Shown here: positions 47,744 to 56,970 of the stretch, one piece after another
Numbering within the stretch: position 1 is the stretch's first letter
Layout: every line of letters begins with the position of its first letter
Assembly: GCA_009838515.1 (NCBI GenBank)
Contig: VXRL01000044.1
Coordinates: forward strand, 70,814 to 134,813
Source of the DNA: Terriglobia bacterium
Lineage (GTDB): Bacteria; Acidobacteriota; Terriglobia; Bryobacterales; UBA6623
Length of the DNA stretch: 64,000 bases
Direction of reading: 5' to 3'
Program-made: the position numbers and the translations under genes
Notes under the pieces: model-generated
What the model was told of the DNA's origin: nothing
Seen by the model: only the letters and a program-made list of their open reading frames with translations
Databases searched by the model: none

Positions 47744-49009
47744 TTGGCCATGTCGATCTCGATTCCGAACCATCCATGGCTGCGCGCCGGCTTGGTCGTG
47801 GCAGCTTCGGCGGCCCTGACCGCCCTGGGCCTGCAGTTGTACGGCCCTGCGCCCGTAGAGCTGCCGACCGCCGAAGTCGAGCGCCGCGACTTCTTGCGCA
47901 CGGTGCGCAGCCGCGGAGAGCTCAAGAGCGCCGAATCCGTGCAAATCACCGCACCCCAGACGCCGAACCTGCAGATCGTCCAACTCGCCGAGAACGGCAA
48001 GCCGATCGTGGCCGGCGAGATCGTGGTGCGATTCGACGAGTCGGCCCAGGAAGACACCCTGATCGAACGCGAGACCGAGGTCCGCCAAGTGGACAGCGAG
48101 ATCGAGCAGGCCGAGGCCTCGCACGCCATCACCGACGAGCGCAACGAGATGATGATCATGCAGGCGACCTACAACGTCGAGCGCGCCGGGCTGGAGGCCA
48201 GCAAGCAAGAGATCTTGGCCGAGATCGAGGCGGAAAAAGCAAAAATCGACGTAACCATCGCCGAAGGGGAACTCCAGCAGACCCAGACGACGGCCGAGGC
48301 CAGCGACATGTCCCAAGCGGCCGACATCGAGCGCTTGATGGAGCGCAAGGGCAAGGCGCAGAGGGATCTCAACCTCTCCCGCACCTACTTGCGCAGCATG
48401 GTGCTGCGAGCGCCGGCAGACGGCATCGTCCACATCCTGTCGAACAACCGCGCCCAGGGGTCGTTCGGAACAGCCCGCCCGCCGTTCCAAGAGGGCGACA
48501 CGGTATGGACCGGGGCGGCGATCGCCGAAATCCCGAACCTCGAGTCTCTGCGGGTGGAGTTCCGCGTGGACGAGGTGGACCGCGGCCGAGTGGGCGAGGG
48601 CCAGGAAACCCGCATTCGCGTCGATGCAGTGCCCGACGTGGTGCTGAGCGGCTCGGTGAGCTGGCTGAGCCCCATCGCCACGCTGGTGTTCAACCGCCTG
48701 CCGCCCGAGAAGAACTTCCCGGCCTTTGCCGAGCTCGAAAAGATCGACGAGCGCCTGCGGCCCGGCATGAGCACGACGGTGGAGATCATCGTGCAGCGGA
48801 TCGAGGACGTACTCGTGATTCCCAGCAAGGCGTCCACCCAGATCGACGGCAAGCCGACTGTCTTCGTGCAAGACGGAGCCGGCTACCGGCGCGTGCCGAT
48901 TGAGGTGACCGCAACGAACGGTGCCGAGATCGTCGTCGCCGCCGGACTGCAAGAGGGCGATGTGATCGCCTTGGAGAATCCCGAGACCACCGACGGACGG
49001 ACCCTATAG
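47744..49009 (+). CDS. HlyD-family membrane fusion protein (efflux adaptor 1)
   Basis: The product is 421 residues, starting with TTG at 47744 or, more likely, the ATG at 47750. One N-terminal membrane segment (about 12-30) precedes a lipoyl-like half, a long coiled-coil hairpin (about 100-210), and a beta-barrel with RLRPGMSTTVEI. It should sit in the periplasm and link the inner-membrane permease with TolC. First gene of a four-gene operon. Confidence 0.87.
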   Translation: MAMSISIPNHPWLRAGLVVAASAALTALGLQLYGPAPVELPTAEVERRDFLRTVRSRGELKSAESVQITAPQTPNLQIVQLAENGKPIVAGEIVVRFDESAQEDTLIERETEVRQVDSEIEQAEASHAITDERNEMMIMQATYNVERAGLEASKQEILAEIEAEKAKIDVTIAEGELQQTQTTAEASDMSQAADIERLMERKGKAQRDLNLSRTYLRSMVLRAPADGIVHILSNNRAQGSFGTARPPFQEGDTVWTGAAIAEIPNLESLRVEFRVDEVDRGRVGEGQETRIRVDAVPDVVLSGSVSWLSPIATLVFNRLPPEKNFPAFAELEKIDERLRPGMSTTVEIIVQRIEDVLVIPSKASTQIDGKPTVFVQDGAGYRRVPIEVTATNGAEIVVAAGLQEGDVIALENPETTDGRTL

Positions 49010-49028
49010 CACCATCGGAGACCGAACC

Positions 49029-51185
49029 ATGACGAAGCTACTGTTGCGGATTGCGATCGTATTCGCGGCCGGGGCACTCGCGGCCGGCGGATACTTTGTG
49101 TGGCAGAGCCTCCCCGAGGACGAACAGCGCATCGCACTTGCCGAAGTGCAGCGGGGCGACTTGGTAGTGAAGACCTACCTGCGGGGCGAATTGCGTGCTG
49201 TGCGCTCGCTGACCCTGACCGCGCCCAATATCGGCACCCAGTCCCAGATCACGCAGCTGGCGCCGATGGGCGCCCTCGCCACGCGTGGCGACCTGATCTT
49301 CGAACTCGACGATTCCGAGCGCGTGGCGGCCCTGGAAGATAGTCTGCTCACAGTAGAGCAGATTCAGGAGAACCTCAGGAAGGCCGAGGCCGAGCTGGAG
49401 ATCCGCAAGAGCCAGGACGAAGTCGAGATCGTCCAGGCGAACTTCCAGGTGCGGCGGGCGGAGCTGGAAGTCCAGCGCAACGAGCTGCTGGCGGACATCG
49501 ACGCGCGCAAGAACGAGCTCACCCTCGAGGAAGCGCGGCGGCGCAAGCAGAAGCTCGAGGCGGACATCGAGAACCGCCTCAAGCAGCGCGAGTCCGAGCT
49601 GGCGGTGCTGCGGGAGCAGCTGAACAAGGCGCAGCTGGACGTGGACCGCGACAAGCGCCGGATCGCACAATCGCGCGTGCTCGCACCGCTGACCGGGCTG
49701 GTTGCGATCCTCCAGAACCGCTCGGGCGGGCGCGGCGGCTTCGGGCAGTCGCTGCCCGAGATCCGCGAAGGGGACCAGATCCCGGCGGGCATGTCGGTTG
49801 CGCAACTGCTGGACCTGTCCGAAATGGAGTTGCTGACCCGAGTGGAGGAATCCGAGCGAGCCAACCTGCGCGAGGGGCAAGAGGTCCTCATCCGCCTGGA
49901 CGCCATCCCGGACAAGACCGTGACAGGCACGATCAAGCGCTTGGGCAACACCGCCTCGGCAAACATCTTCTCCGGCGAAGCGGTCAAGAAGTTCGAATGC
50001 ATCATCGGCATCGACATGGAGGGGTTGCTCCAGAACATCGGCGCCGAGCCCGAGCGCATCGAGCGAATCATGGCAACGGCGCGTCAGAACGCATCCGTGG
50101 GCTACGGGGCGCAGCGCGGGAACGCCGCCTCGCGAGCGCCGCGGAACAACGCGGCTGCTGCTCCGCCTGAAGGCCGTGGCCAGGGACAGCGCGGGGGAGG
50201 CAACCCAGACAGCCAAGCAGGTGGACGCCGTGCGGGACAAGCAGGCACGCGCCAACAGGCAGAGAACGCCGGACCGGGCGGCGGCCAGCGCGGCGAAAGG
50301 CAACAGCGGCAAAGGGCGGGCAATGAAGAGCAGGGCGAGCGCGCCCAGCGCGGCGGCGGCGGGCAACGACCCCAACGGGGCGAAGGCCAGCCGCAACAAG
50401 GCGGCCAAGGCCAGCAGCGCGGACAGCGGGGCGGACAGGGGTTCGACCCTTCGCGCATCCTGAGCCGCCTGCCGGAAGAGTCCCGCAAGGAGGCCGAAGC
50501 CATGCTCAAAGGCCGGAGCCCGCAAGAGCTCAGCAATGAAGAGCGCCAGCAGTTCCGCCAGATCATGCAAGCAGCCCTGGGCGGCGGTCGCCAAGGCGGA
50601 GGCGGCGGAAGGGGCGGCGGCGGCTTCGGCGGTCCGGGTGGCGGCGGCTTCGGTGGTCCGCAAGGAGGGTTCGGCGCCGCGGGCGGCGGCTTCGGCGGCC
50701 CGGGCGGCGCGCTTGGTGGCGCGGGCGGAGGCCGGGGCGGCGCATCTGCTGGCGCGGGCGGAGGCCGGGGCGGCGGCCAGCCTCAAACCGCGACGGCAGC
50801 TTCGTCAGGATCGGAGTTCAACGAGGCCGAGCGGGCGGGGGCGCAGCTTCCCGAGCCGCCCCAGCAGGGCTCGGACGTAGAGGTGTTGCTCCGCCCAGGC
50901 CTGCTGGCCGACGCGGAGGTGACGGTCGAACAGATCCCGGACACGCTGTACATTCCCTACCAAGCGGTGTTCGAGGAGGGCGCGCAAAACATCGTCTACG
51001 TGCTGGAGTCCGGGCGGCTCCGGGCCAGGCGCGTCCAGATCGGGCGCCGGTCTGAGTCCCAGGTGGCGGTCACAGACGGGCTCGCAGAGGGCGACCAGGT
51101 CTCGCTCTACCGCCCCGATTCCGCTCCGGCTTCGCAGAGCAAGACTCCCGAATCCTCGACCGGGCCATCGTTCCCGGGAGGCTGA
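49029..51185 (+). CDS. HlyD-family membrane fusion protein with a ~260-residue G/Q/R-rich insert (adaptor 2)
   Basis: The product is 718 residues, far above the usual 350-450. A membrane segment (about 5-27), lipoyl/coiled-coil hairpin (about 95-225) and barrel region are normal. From about residue 365 to 600 it is dominated by glycine, glutamine and arginine (RGG- and GGFGG-type runs) with a short helical island (ILSRLPEESRKEAEAMLKG). The family C-terminal region resumes after 620 (LYIPYQAVFEEGAQ). The insert is likely disordered in the periplasm. Nothing in the flanking sequence indicates a frameshift. Confidence 0.85.
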   Translation: MTKLLLRIAIVFAAGALAAGGYFVWQSLPEDEQRIALAEVQRGDLVVKTYLRGELRAVRSLTLTAPNIGTQSQITQLAPMGALATRGDLIFELDDSERVAALEDSLLTVEQIQENLRKAEAELEIRKSQDEVEIVQANFQVRRAELEVQRNELLADIDARKNELTLEEARRRKQKLEADIENRLKQRESELAVLREQLNKAQLDVDRDKRRIAQSRVLAPLTGLVAILQNRSGGRGGFGQSLPEIREGDQIPAGMSVAQLLDLSEMELLTRVEESERANLREGQEVLIRLDAIPDKTVTGTIKRLGNTASANIFSGEAVKKFECIIGIDMEGLLQNIGAEPERIERIMATARQNASVGYGAQRGNAASRAPRNNAAAAPPEGRGQGQRGGGNPDSQAGGRRAGQAGTRQQAENAGPGGGQRGERQQRQRAGNEEQGERAQRGGGGQRPQRGEGQPQQGGQGQQRGQRGGQGFDPSRILSRLPEESRKEAEAMLKGRSPQELSNEERQQFRQIMQAALGGGRQGGGGGRGGGGFGGPGGGGFGGPQGGFGAAGGGFGGPGGALGGAGGGRGGASAGAGGGRGGGQPQTATAASSGSEFNEAERAGAQLPEPPQQGSDVEVLLRPGLLADAEVTVEQIPDTLYIPYQAVFEEGAQNIVYVLESGRLRARRVQIGRRSESQVAVTDGLAEGDQVSLYRPDSAPASQSKTPESSTGPSFPGG

Positions 51186-51188
51186 TGC

Positions 51189-52442
51189 ATGCAACTCCCC
51201 AACGTGATGCCCGAGCTCCAGATGGGGATCGGGAGCCTGCTGGCCCACAAGCTGCGCACGCTGCTGACGATGCTCGGCATGATCTTCGGCGTCGGCGCCG
51301 TGGTCGCCATGCTGTCGATCACCGAAGGCGCCCGGCAGGAAATGATCCGCTACATCGATCTGCTGGGCGTGAACAACATCGTGGTCGAGGCTAGCGAGGC
51401 ACCGGACCGCGACACGCTGATCGAGGTGCGGCAAGTCTCGCCCGGGCTGACGTTCCGGGACGCGCGGGCGATCGTGGCGAACACGCCGAACATTGCCAGC
51501 CTGTCCGAGCGCAAGACATTCCAGCCCACCAGCCTGCTGCCCAGCATGGACGGCGACCTTCCGACGCTGATCGGAGTCCGGCCTAACTACACCGACATCT
51601 ACAGCATGTCGCTGATCGAGGGCCGCTTTTTCACGGACGACGAGCACTCCCGCTCGGCTCCGGTGTGCGTGCTCGGGGAGCGGGCCAAGATCAGCGTCCT
51701 CGGCTACGGCAGCGCAGTGGGCAAGTACGTCAAGGTCAACGAGGTGTGGCTGCACGTGATCGGCGTCACGGCACCGCAGGCGACCGCCGAGTCCGATGTG
51801 GAGGGACTGGAGGCCGACGACCGCAGCAACGTCATACTCGCTCCTCTGAACTCGGTCATGCGCCGCTTCGAGGACAACAATAGCTACCTCAAGGACGAGA
51901 TCGACGGCATCTACATCCGTGTCGAGGCCGAAGCGGACCCCATCGAGACCTCGCAGATCGTGCGCGCCATCCTGAACACAACCCACAACGGCGCCAGCGA
52001 CTTCTCGGTGCTGGTGCCAGCGGATTTGCTGGCACAGCGCGAGCAGCAGCAGCTGGTGTTCCAGATCGTGATGATCTGCATCGCGGGCATCTCGCTGCTT
52101 GTAGGCGGCATCGGGATCATGAACATCATGCTCGCGACCGTGCTCGAGCGCACGCGCGAGATCGGCATCCGGCGCGCTATCGGAGCGCGCCAGCGCGACA
52201 TCGTGCGGCAATTCCTGATCGAGGCCGTGATGATATCCATCCTCGGCGGCCTGATCGGCATCGCGGCCGGCTTCGGCGGCTCCAAGATCATCGCCGCCAT
52301 CGCTGGCTGGGCGACCGTCGTGACGGTCATCTCGATCGTTGTCTCGTTCGGCGTCTCGGTCTTCATCGGACTGCTGTTCGGCATCTACCCCGCCATGCAG
52401 GCGGCCAAACTCGACCCCATTGAGGCCATTCGCTATGAGTAG
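51189..52442 (+). CDS. MacB/FtsX-type ABC transporter permease
   Basis: The product is 417 residues. An N-terminal membrane helix, a MacB-type periplasmic core domain (about 45-275) and three C-terminal helices with GGIGIMNIMLATVLERTREIG are visible. MacB proteins usually carry a fused or adjacent ATPase domain, but there is none in this operon, so the ATPase must be encoded elsewhere. The stop overlaps the ATG of the TolC gene. Confidence 0.88.
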   Translation: MQLPNVMPELQMGIGSLLAHKLRTLLTMLGMIFGVGAVVAMLSITEGARQEMIRYIDLLGVNNIVVEASEAPDRDTLIEVRQVSPGLTFRDARAIVANTPNIASLSERKTFQPTSLLPSMDGDLPTLIGVRPNYTDIYSMSLIEGRFFTDDEHSRSAPVCVLGERAKISVLGYGSAVGKYVKVNEVWLHVIGVTAPQATAESDVEGLEADDRSNVILAPLNSVMRRFEDNNSYLKDEIDGIYIRVEAEADPIETSQIVRAILNTTHNGASDFSVLVPADLLAQREQQQLVFQIVMICIAGISLLVGGIGIMNIMLATVLERTREIGIRRAIGARQRDIVRQFLIEAVMISILGGLIGIAAGFGGSKIIAAIAGWATVVTVISIVVSFGVSVFIGLLFGIYPAMQAAKLDPIEAIRYE

Positions 52443-54090
52443 TGCTCTTCGCAAAGCCTTCCCCGCCCTAGCATTCGCGCTGGCCGCTGGTCCTGCGGCG
52501 GCCCAGTTCGCGACGTTTCCGGACGGAGATTACTTCCGGGAGCAGTGGCAGGCCGCCCCGTACGCGGTCGAAGTCGGCACTGTCGGAACGCTGGAGGACT
52601 ACGTCGTAGACGGCAAGCTCGAGCTAACGCTTGGCTCCTACTTGGAACTGGTGATGGCCAATCACCCGGACGTGCAGATCCAGATCCTGACCGTGCTCCA
52701 GTCGGAGAATTCGATCCAGGCCGCCTTCAGCCCGTTCGACCCCACGCTGGCGCTGGACTTCAACGCGAACCGCTCGACCAACCCGTCGCAGGACCAGCTG
52801 CAGGGCGGCGACGTGATCAGCTCGCTGCGCCAGAACGGCGGCTTCACCTACCGCCACACGCTGGATACGGGCACGAACTACCAGATCGGCTTCACGGGCC
52901 TGAAGACCGCCAGCAGCAGCTCGTTCCGGACGTTCAACCCTTCGATTCAAGACACGCTGCAGTTCCGCATCACGCAGCCCTTGCTGCGCGATCGCGGACG
53001 AGGGATCCAGCGCATCCCGATCCTGATCGCGCGGGCCCGCTACGACAACTCCCAGTCGACGGCCAAGCAGCGCGTTCTCGCCCTGATCGCACAAGCCGAG
53101 AACACCTACTGGCAGGTGGTGTCCAACCGCGAGTCCCTCAATGTCCAGGAGAACAATCTGGATCTGCGGCGCAGGTTCCTCGAGCGCTCGCAGCGCGAGC
53201 TGGAGCTGGGCGCGATCTCCCCGCTGGACATTTACCAGCCGGAGCAGAACTACGCCAATGCCCAGGTGAGCGTCACGCGCGCCCGCTACCAGCTGCAGCA
53301 AGCCGAAGACCGCGTGCGCCGGCAGATCGCTGCGGACCTGGATCCCGAGATCCGCAATCTGCCACTGGTGCTGACCGAGTCCGCCGACCCGCCGATCTAC
53401 ATGCCGACGTTCGAGCCGGAGGAGTCCATCCGCCAGGCATTGCTGATGCGCCCCGAGATTCGGCTGCGCCGGACGACCTTGGCGATCGACGACTACAACA
53501 TCAAGCGCGACACCAACGCCCAGCGCCCCGACCTCGCCCTGACGGCCCAATACAGCGCGACAGGGCTGGGCGGAAACCTGTTCGAAAACTCCGTCTTGGG
53601 TGCCGGCGCCAGCCAGCTCATCTCTGCCAGCGGCTTCCCGGCGGCGATGGGCCAGCTGTTCCGATTCGCCTTTCCCACCTATAGCGTGGGGTTGCAGCTG
53701 AACCTGCCGCTGCGCAACCGGCGCGCGGCGGTCGATCTGGCCAACTCGGTGCTGCAGAAGAAGCGCAACATGTACGAACTGCGCTCGCTGGAGCAACAGG
53801 TCCGGCTCGAGGTCTTGAACGCGATCACGGGCGTGGAGCTGAGCAAGGCTGCCATCCAACAGGCCGCCGTGGCGCTGGATTTCTCCCAGAAGCGGTTGGA
53901 CGCCGAGCAGCGCAAGTACGATCTGGGCGTGAGCACGGCCTTCATCGTGCTGGACGCGCAGGATGATCTGGTGCAGAGCCAGGCCGACTTGCTGCAGGAG
54001 TCGATCGGCTACCGCCGGGCAATGGTGACCCTGCTGCAGGCGACCGGGGAGCTGCTGGAAGAGCGGGGCATTGCGCTGGACTTCAACTAG
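52435..54090 (+). CDS. TolC-family outer membrane efflux protein
   Basis: The product is 551 residues. A signal peptide (about 1-23) is followed by two outer-membrane efflux protein repeats rich in coiled coil (about 70-280 and 340-540) such as LDLRRRFLERSQRELELGAISPLD. It forms the trimeric exit duct for the two adaptors and permease upstream. It shares the bases of its ATG with the permease stop. Confidence 0.9.
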   Translation: MSSALRKAFPALAFALAAGPAAAQFATFPDGDYFREQWQAAPYAVEVGTVGTLEDYVVDGKLELTLGSYLELVMANHPDVQIQILTVLQSENSIQAAFSPFDPTLALDFNANRSTNPSQDQLQGGDVISSLRQNGGFTYRHTLDTGTNYQIGFTGLKTASSSSFRTFNPSIQDTLQFRITQPLLRDRGRGIQRIPILIARARYDNSQSTAKQRVLALIAQAENTYWQVVSNRESLNVQENNLDLRRRFLERSQRELELGAISPLDIYQPEQNYANAQVSVTRARYQLQQAEDRVRRQIAADLDPEIRNLPLVLTESADPPIYMPTFEPEESIRQALLMRPEIRLRRTTLAIDDYNIKRDTNAQRPDLALTAQYSATGLGGNLFENSVLGAGASQLISASGFPAAMGQLFRFAFPTYSVGLQLNLPLRNRRAAVDLANSVLQKKRNMYELRSLEQQVRLEVLNAITGVELSKAAIQQAAVALDFSQKRLDAEQRKYDLGVSTAFIVLDAQDDLVQSQADLLQESIGYRRAMVTLLQATGELLEERGIALDFN

Positions 54091-54123
54091 CGGACCAGCG
54101 GCCCTACAATGGGAATCAGGCGC

Positions 54124-54200
54124 CGGGGCGTGGCGCAGTCTGGTAGCGCGCCTGCTTTGGGAGCAGGAAGTCGGGGGTTCGAATCCCTCCGCCCCGACCA
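54124..54200 (+). tRNA. tRNA-Pro (anticodon TGG)
   Basis: The 7-bp acceptor stem (CGGGGCG with CGCCCCG), D-arm, anticodon stem CCTGC/GCAGG around a loop with TGG, and TTCGAAT T-arm are all present. The CCA is encoded. The gene lies between the TolC gene and a possible insertion-element remnant. Confidence 0.95.
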
Positions 54201-54220
54201 TGGCCCGATGGGTCCGACCC

Positions 54221-54263
54221 GGACACATAGGTTACAGAACGTACCGGAGACATAGGTAACAAC
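54221..54263. mobile_element. Possible insertion-sequence end remnant next to tRNA-Pro
   Basis: The segment holds two copies of ACATAGGT(T/A)ACA, 27 bases apart, a pattern resembling terminal sequences of IS481-type elements. No transposase gene is present. The position just downstream of a tRNA fits an insertion hotspot, but the call rests on pattern memory only. Confidence 0.3.
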
Positions 54264-54391
54264 TCCGCGCCGAAGGGCCAGCCGACGGTCCGCAGCGTCC
54301 TCTGTTCTGGGTCAATATCGCCCAGATCGTAGTGCATGAAACTGACGAGAATTGACGATCGGATCTGCTGGCCACCCGACTCATGCCGGGC

Positions 54392-55774
54392 CTACTTGGC
54401 GAGAAGCGTCCCGAGATGGCCCTCAGGGTACTTGAAAGATTTGTAGGTGGGCGCGGACCCCTTGTATTCGGCGACGATTTCCTTGTCGCGCCGCACTTCG
54501 AGCACTTGGCGACGGACTGTGTTGCTGATGAGGGTATTGCCGTTCGACAAGCGTCGCGCTCCGCCTTGGAAAGGAGCGAAGTAGCCCGGGTTCTCCCAGT
54601 GCCAGACGCGCTCGGCCGTGAACGGCCGGCCGTCCTCTCTGGCGTATGTTCCATCGGGGTTCACAGGCAGCCTGAGCTCCTGAACATTGCTGACGCCCTT
54701 GAGATCCTGCTGGCGTTGTAGGCCGCCGCGACTGGCGCCGGGGCCGCCTCGTCTCAGCATGCCGGGCCGGATAACAGTGTTGTTGTTATGCACGATCAGG
54801 TTTCCCTCGCCGGGGGCTTCCAAGTCGATCCAGTTGGCGTCGTGCTGCTTGAGGAAGACGCGGTCGCTTTCGCTGCCCATGTCGTAGGCCTCGGGATTTC
54901 CGTAGCGAAACAGCAGGTCGCCGCCCTTCCCGCCACGGCCCCCGGCAGAGGACGCAGCCTCAGCGGTCGTGGTGCTGTGATCGATGATCCAGATCTCGTT
55001 GTAGATAAACGAGCTGACGACAATCTGGTCGAGCCCGGAGTTGTAGTCGACGCTGTTGAGGTGTTGGCGCACGACGTTCATCGGTGCATAGCTTCTTGGA
55101 TAGTGCGGGTCGATCCGCTCGGGATGATCTTTGACGACCCCGTAGTTCGGGCTGTCAGCAACGCGGTCTTGGATCAGGTGGTCCTTGAAGCTCCACTCCC
55201 ACAGGACTTCGTGCGATCCGTCGTTGAGGTCGGGCTTGATCTCGATCATCCCGTCGGACCAGACGGTCTCGCTTTCGCCCGGGTCCCAGCCGATCGCACG
55301 CGCTTCGTCAGCAGACAACGGCTCGTACGTCAGTAGCAGGATATTGCCGTTGGGCAGTGGAGTCAGGTCGTGGTGGAAGGTCAGCGAGCCCAACTCCGGG
55401 GCACTCATCTCCCATAGGACCGTCGAGTCGGGGCCGAGGATCTGGACGACATCGACTGCCACCACCGGCTGGCCCCGCACGACACTGCGGTCGCGGACGC
55501 CCATGCGCAGGAGCCTACCGCCGTCGAGCAGGTAGGCCGTGTGGCCGCCGCCGTCGAGGTCGCTTTCCCAGCGGTGGACTTCGGCGCCCTTGTAGTCTGT
55601 CAAGACGGTGTAGTTATCGACGTCGGTTCCGATTTCGTCGGCGCGATGCCAGAGCAGGTAGCCACGGTCGACTTGGTCCTCGTCCATCGAGACGACTTCG
55701 ACGTCCGGCTGATCTTGGGCTGGCACCCATTCTGATAGGGCCAGGACCAGAACGAGGGCCGTCAATCGCTTCAT
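54392..55774 (-). CDS. Secreted arylsulfotransferase-like protein
   Basis: The product is 460 residues with a signal peptide (about 1-19). LTFHHDLTPLPNGNILLL, NSVDYNSGLDQIVVSS, DANWIDL and the final ALISN-type segment (GNTLISNT) belong to the ASST family of beta-propellers that move sulfate between phenolic donors and acceptors without PAPS. The conserved histidines in FHHD and QHLNS are present. Start supported by a TAGCCT box six bases upstream. Confidence 0.83.
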   Translation of the reverse strand: MKRLTALVLVLALSEWVPAQDQPDVEVVSMDEDQVDRGYLLWHRADEIGTDVDNYTVLTDYKGAEVHRWESDLDGGGHTAYLLDGGRLLRMGVRDRSVVRGQPVVAVDVVQILGPDSTVLWEMSAPELGSLTFHHDLTPLPNGNILLLTYEPLSADEARAIGWDPGESETVWSDGMIEIKPDLNDGSHEVLWEWSFKDHLIQDRVADSPNYGVVKDHPERIDPHYPRSYAPMNVVRQHLNSVDYNSGLDQIVVSSFIYNEIWIIDHSTTTAEAASSAGGRGGKGGDLLFRYGNPEAYDMGSESDRVFLKQHDANWIDLEAPGEGNLIVHNNNTVIRPGMLRRGGPGASRGGLQRQQDLKGVSNVQELRLPVNPDGTYAREDGRPFTAERVWHWENPGYFAPFQGGARRLSNGNTLISNTVRRQVLEVRRDKEIVAEYKGSAPTYKSFKYPEGHLGTLLAK

Positions 55775-55780
55775 AGACCT

Positions 55781-55786
55781 AGGCTA
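55781..55786 (-). promoter_or_regulatory. -10 box (TAGCCT) of leaderless arylsulfotransferase gene
   Basis: On the minus strand TAGCCT is followed by AGGTCT and the ATG. Confidence 0.45.
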
Positions 55787-55996
55787 TAACCTGCGCTTGG
55801 GCGTGAGCGGCCGACACAGCCGGCGACAGGCTCCGCAGATCCGGCAAGTTGGTCGCAGAGCCGGCGTCCTTGACCGGTCTATCGACGGCTTCGGCGAGAT
55901 CACCGAACGCTATTTCCGCTCTAGCCTTCTCCGCAGCGGCTGCGAAGCCCGCCTAGGCAGCGCCCACCCAATTTCGCCTCGAACCGACTCGGACGG

Positions 55997-56935
55997 TCAC
56001 CCCTTCCGCGGGGGTTTCGGATCAAGGTTCCGGGCGATTTCGGCGTCGGTGACTGTGGAAGAGCCGATTCCCAGCCGCGGCACCTTGAGCCCGGCCAGCC
56101 AACAGATCGCGTTCATCACGACCTTGCGATACTCGTCGTTCTGCCAATTGCGGTGGAAGTGGCCGCCCGTAAAACCGAACCCACGCCCGCCATCGGGCCG
56201 CTCGATCGTCCACAGCATGGCCTCGTCGCGCCCCTTGGCCGCTTGGATGTGCTCGTACGGCCCCTTCGGATGCACGTACGGGCCGTCGCGAACCTCGTCG
56301 CTAGGCTTGGCCACTAGGACCGGAGTGAACGCAGATCCTTCGATCTGTCTCGGCCCCGAGGCGTCGAAGCCCTCGCGGAAGCGCATGTTGAAGTACCACT
56401 CGTCCTCGACGCCGAACGGCTTGACTCCGTTCGCGACCGGGTGCTCCGGGAAGCGCTCGAACGATGGCGTCCAGATCGGGTTGCAAGACCACTCGTGCTC
56501 GTAGTAGCCTCCCAGCCAGGCCGTGAATTCCTTGCCGGCATTGTCAGGGAGCACCTCGACGCCGTAATGCATGCAGCCCAGCCCGGCGCCGCGAGCGATC
56601 TGCAGTCCCATGACCGCCTGTCGTCCCTTGTCAGCCAGCGGATGCTTGCGCCCGCCATCCGAATAGATCACGATCGCAGCGGCGTCCTCGAAGGTCGCTT
56701 CGTCGGGCACCCAGCCGTTATCGTGCCGCTCCACGGTCAGGCCGGGCACTTGCGCCAGGCGCTTCTCGAGCAACAGGCTGCCGGCCCTGAACTCGTGCAT
56801 TCCCGGCGGATGGCTGGGGCTGCCTGCAATCAGCACGAGCTTGCGCGTCTCGCCGGGAGTTGCAACGACCCTTCGCGCAGTGGCGGGGATCGCCGCACTC
56901 GCCGTGAGCAGGCGGAGAAATTCGGAGCGGGTCAT
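55997..56935 (-). CDS. ThuA-domain secreted protein
   Basis: The product is 312 residues with a signal region (about 8-24). KLVLIAGSPSHPPGMHEFRAG, GAGLGCMHYGVEV, DEWYFNMRF and GGRGFGFTGGHFHRNW match the ThuA-like glutamine-amidotransferase fold common in Acidobacteriota and Planctomycetota. Role is probably in carbohydrate metabolism; no catalysis has been shown for most members. A TAAGAT box is seven bases before the ATG. Confidence 0.9.
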   Translation of the reverse strand: MTRSEFLRLLTASAAIPATARRVVATPGETRKLVLIAGSPSHPPGMHEFRAGSLLLEKRLAQVPGLTVERHDNGWVPDEATFEDAAAIVIYSDGGRKHPLADKGRQAVMGLQIARGAGLGCMHYGVEVLPDNAGKEFTAWLGGYYEHEWSCNPIWTPSFERFPEHPVANGVKPFGVEDEWYFNMRFREGFDASGPRQIEGSAFTPVLVAKPSDEVRDGPYVHPKGPYEHIQAAKGRDEAMLWTIERPDGGRGFGFTGGHFHRNWQNDEYRKVVMNAICWLAGLKVPRLGIGSSTVTDAEIARNLDPKPPRKG

Positions 56936-56964
56936 ACTCTGAATCTTAACCCGTCACAGGTACG

Positions 56965-56970
56965 TACAAT
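56965..56970 (+). promoter_or_regulatory. -10 box (TACAAT) of leaderless B12-binding-like gene
   Basis: TACAAT is followed by GAGCGT and a TTG start at 56977. No cobalamin riboswitch fits here. Confidence 0.5.

Noticed and set aside
49038..50786. Long minus-strand open frame opposite the adaptor with the G/Q/R-rich insert
   Set aside because: Alanine/arginine-rich composition mirrors the low-complexity coding strand; it has no recognisable domain or start signal.
50805..52454. 549-codon minus-strand frame opposite the ABC permease
   Set aside because: Histidine/aspartate-rich shadow of a membrane protein gene; no family match.
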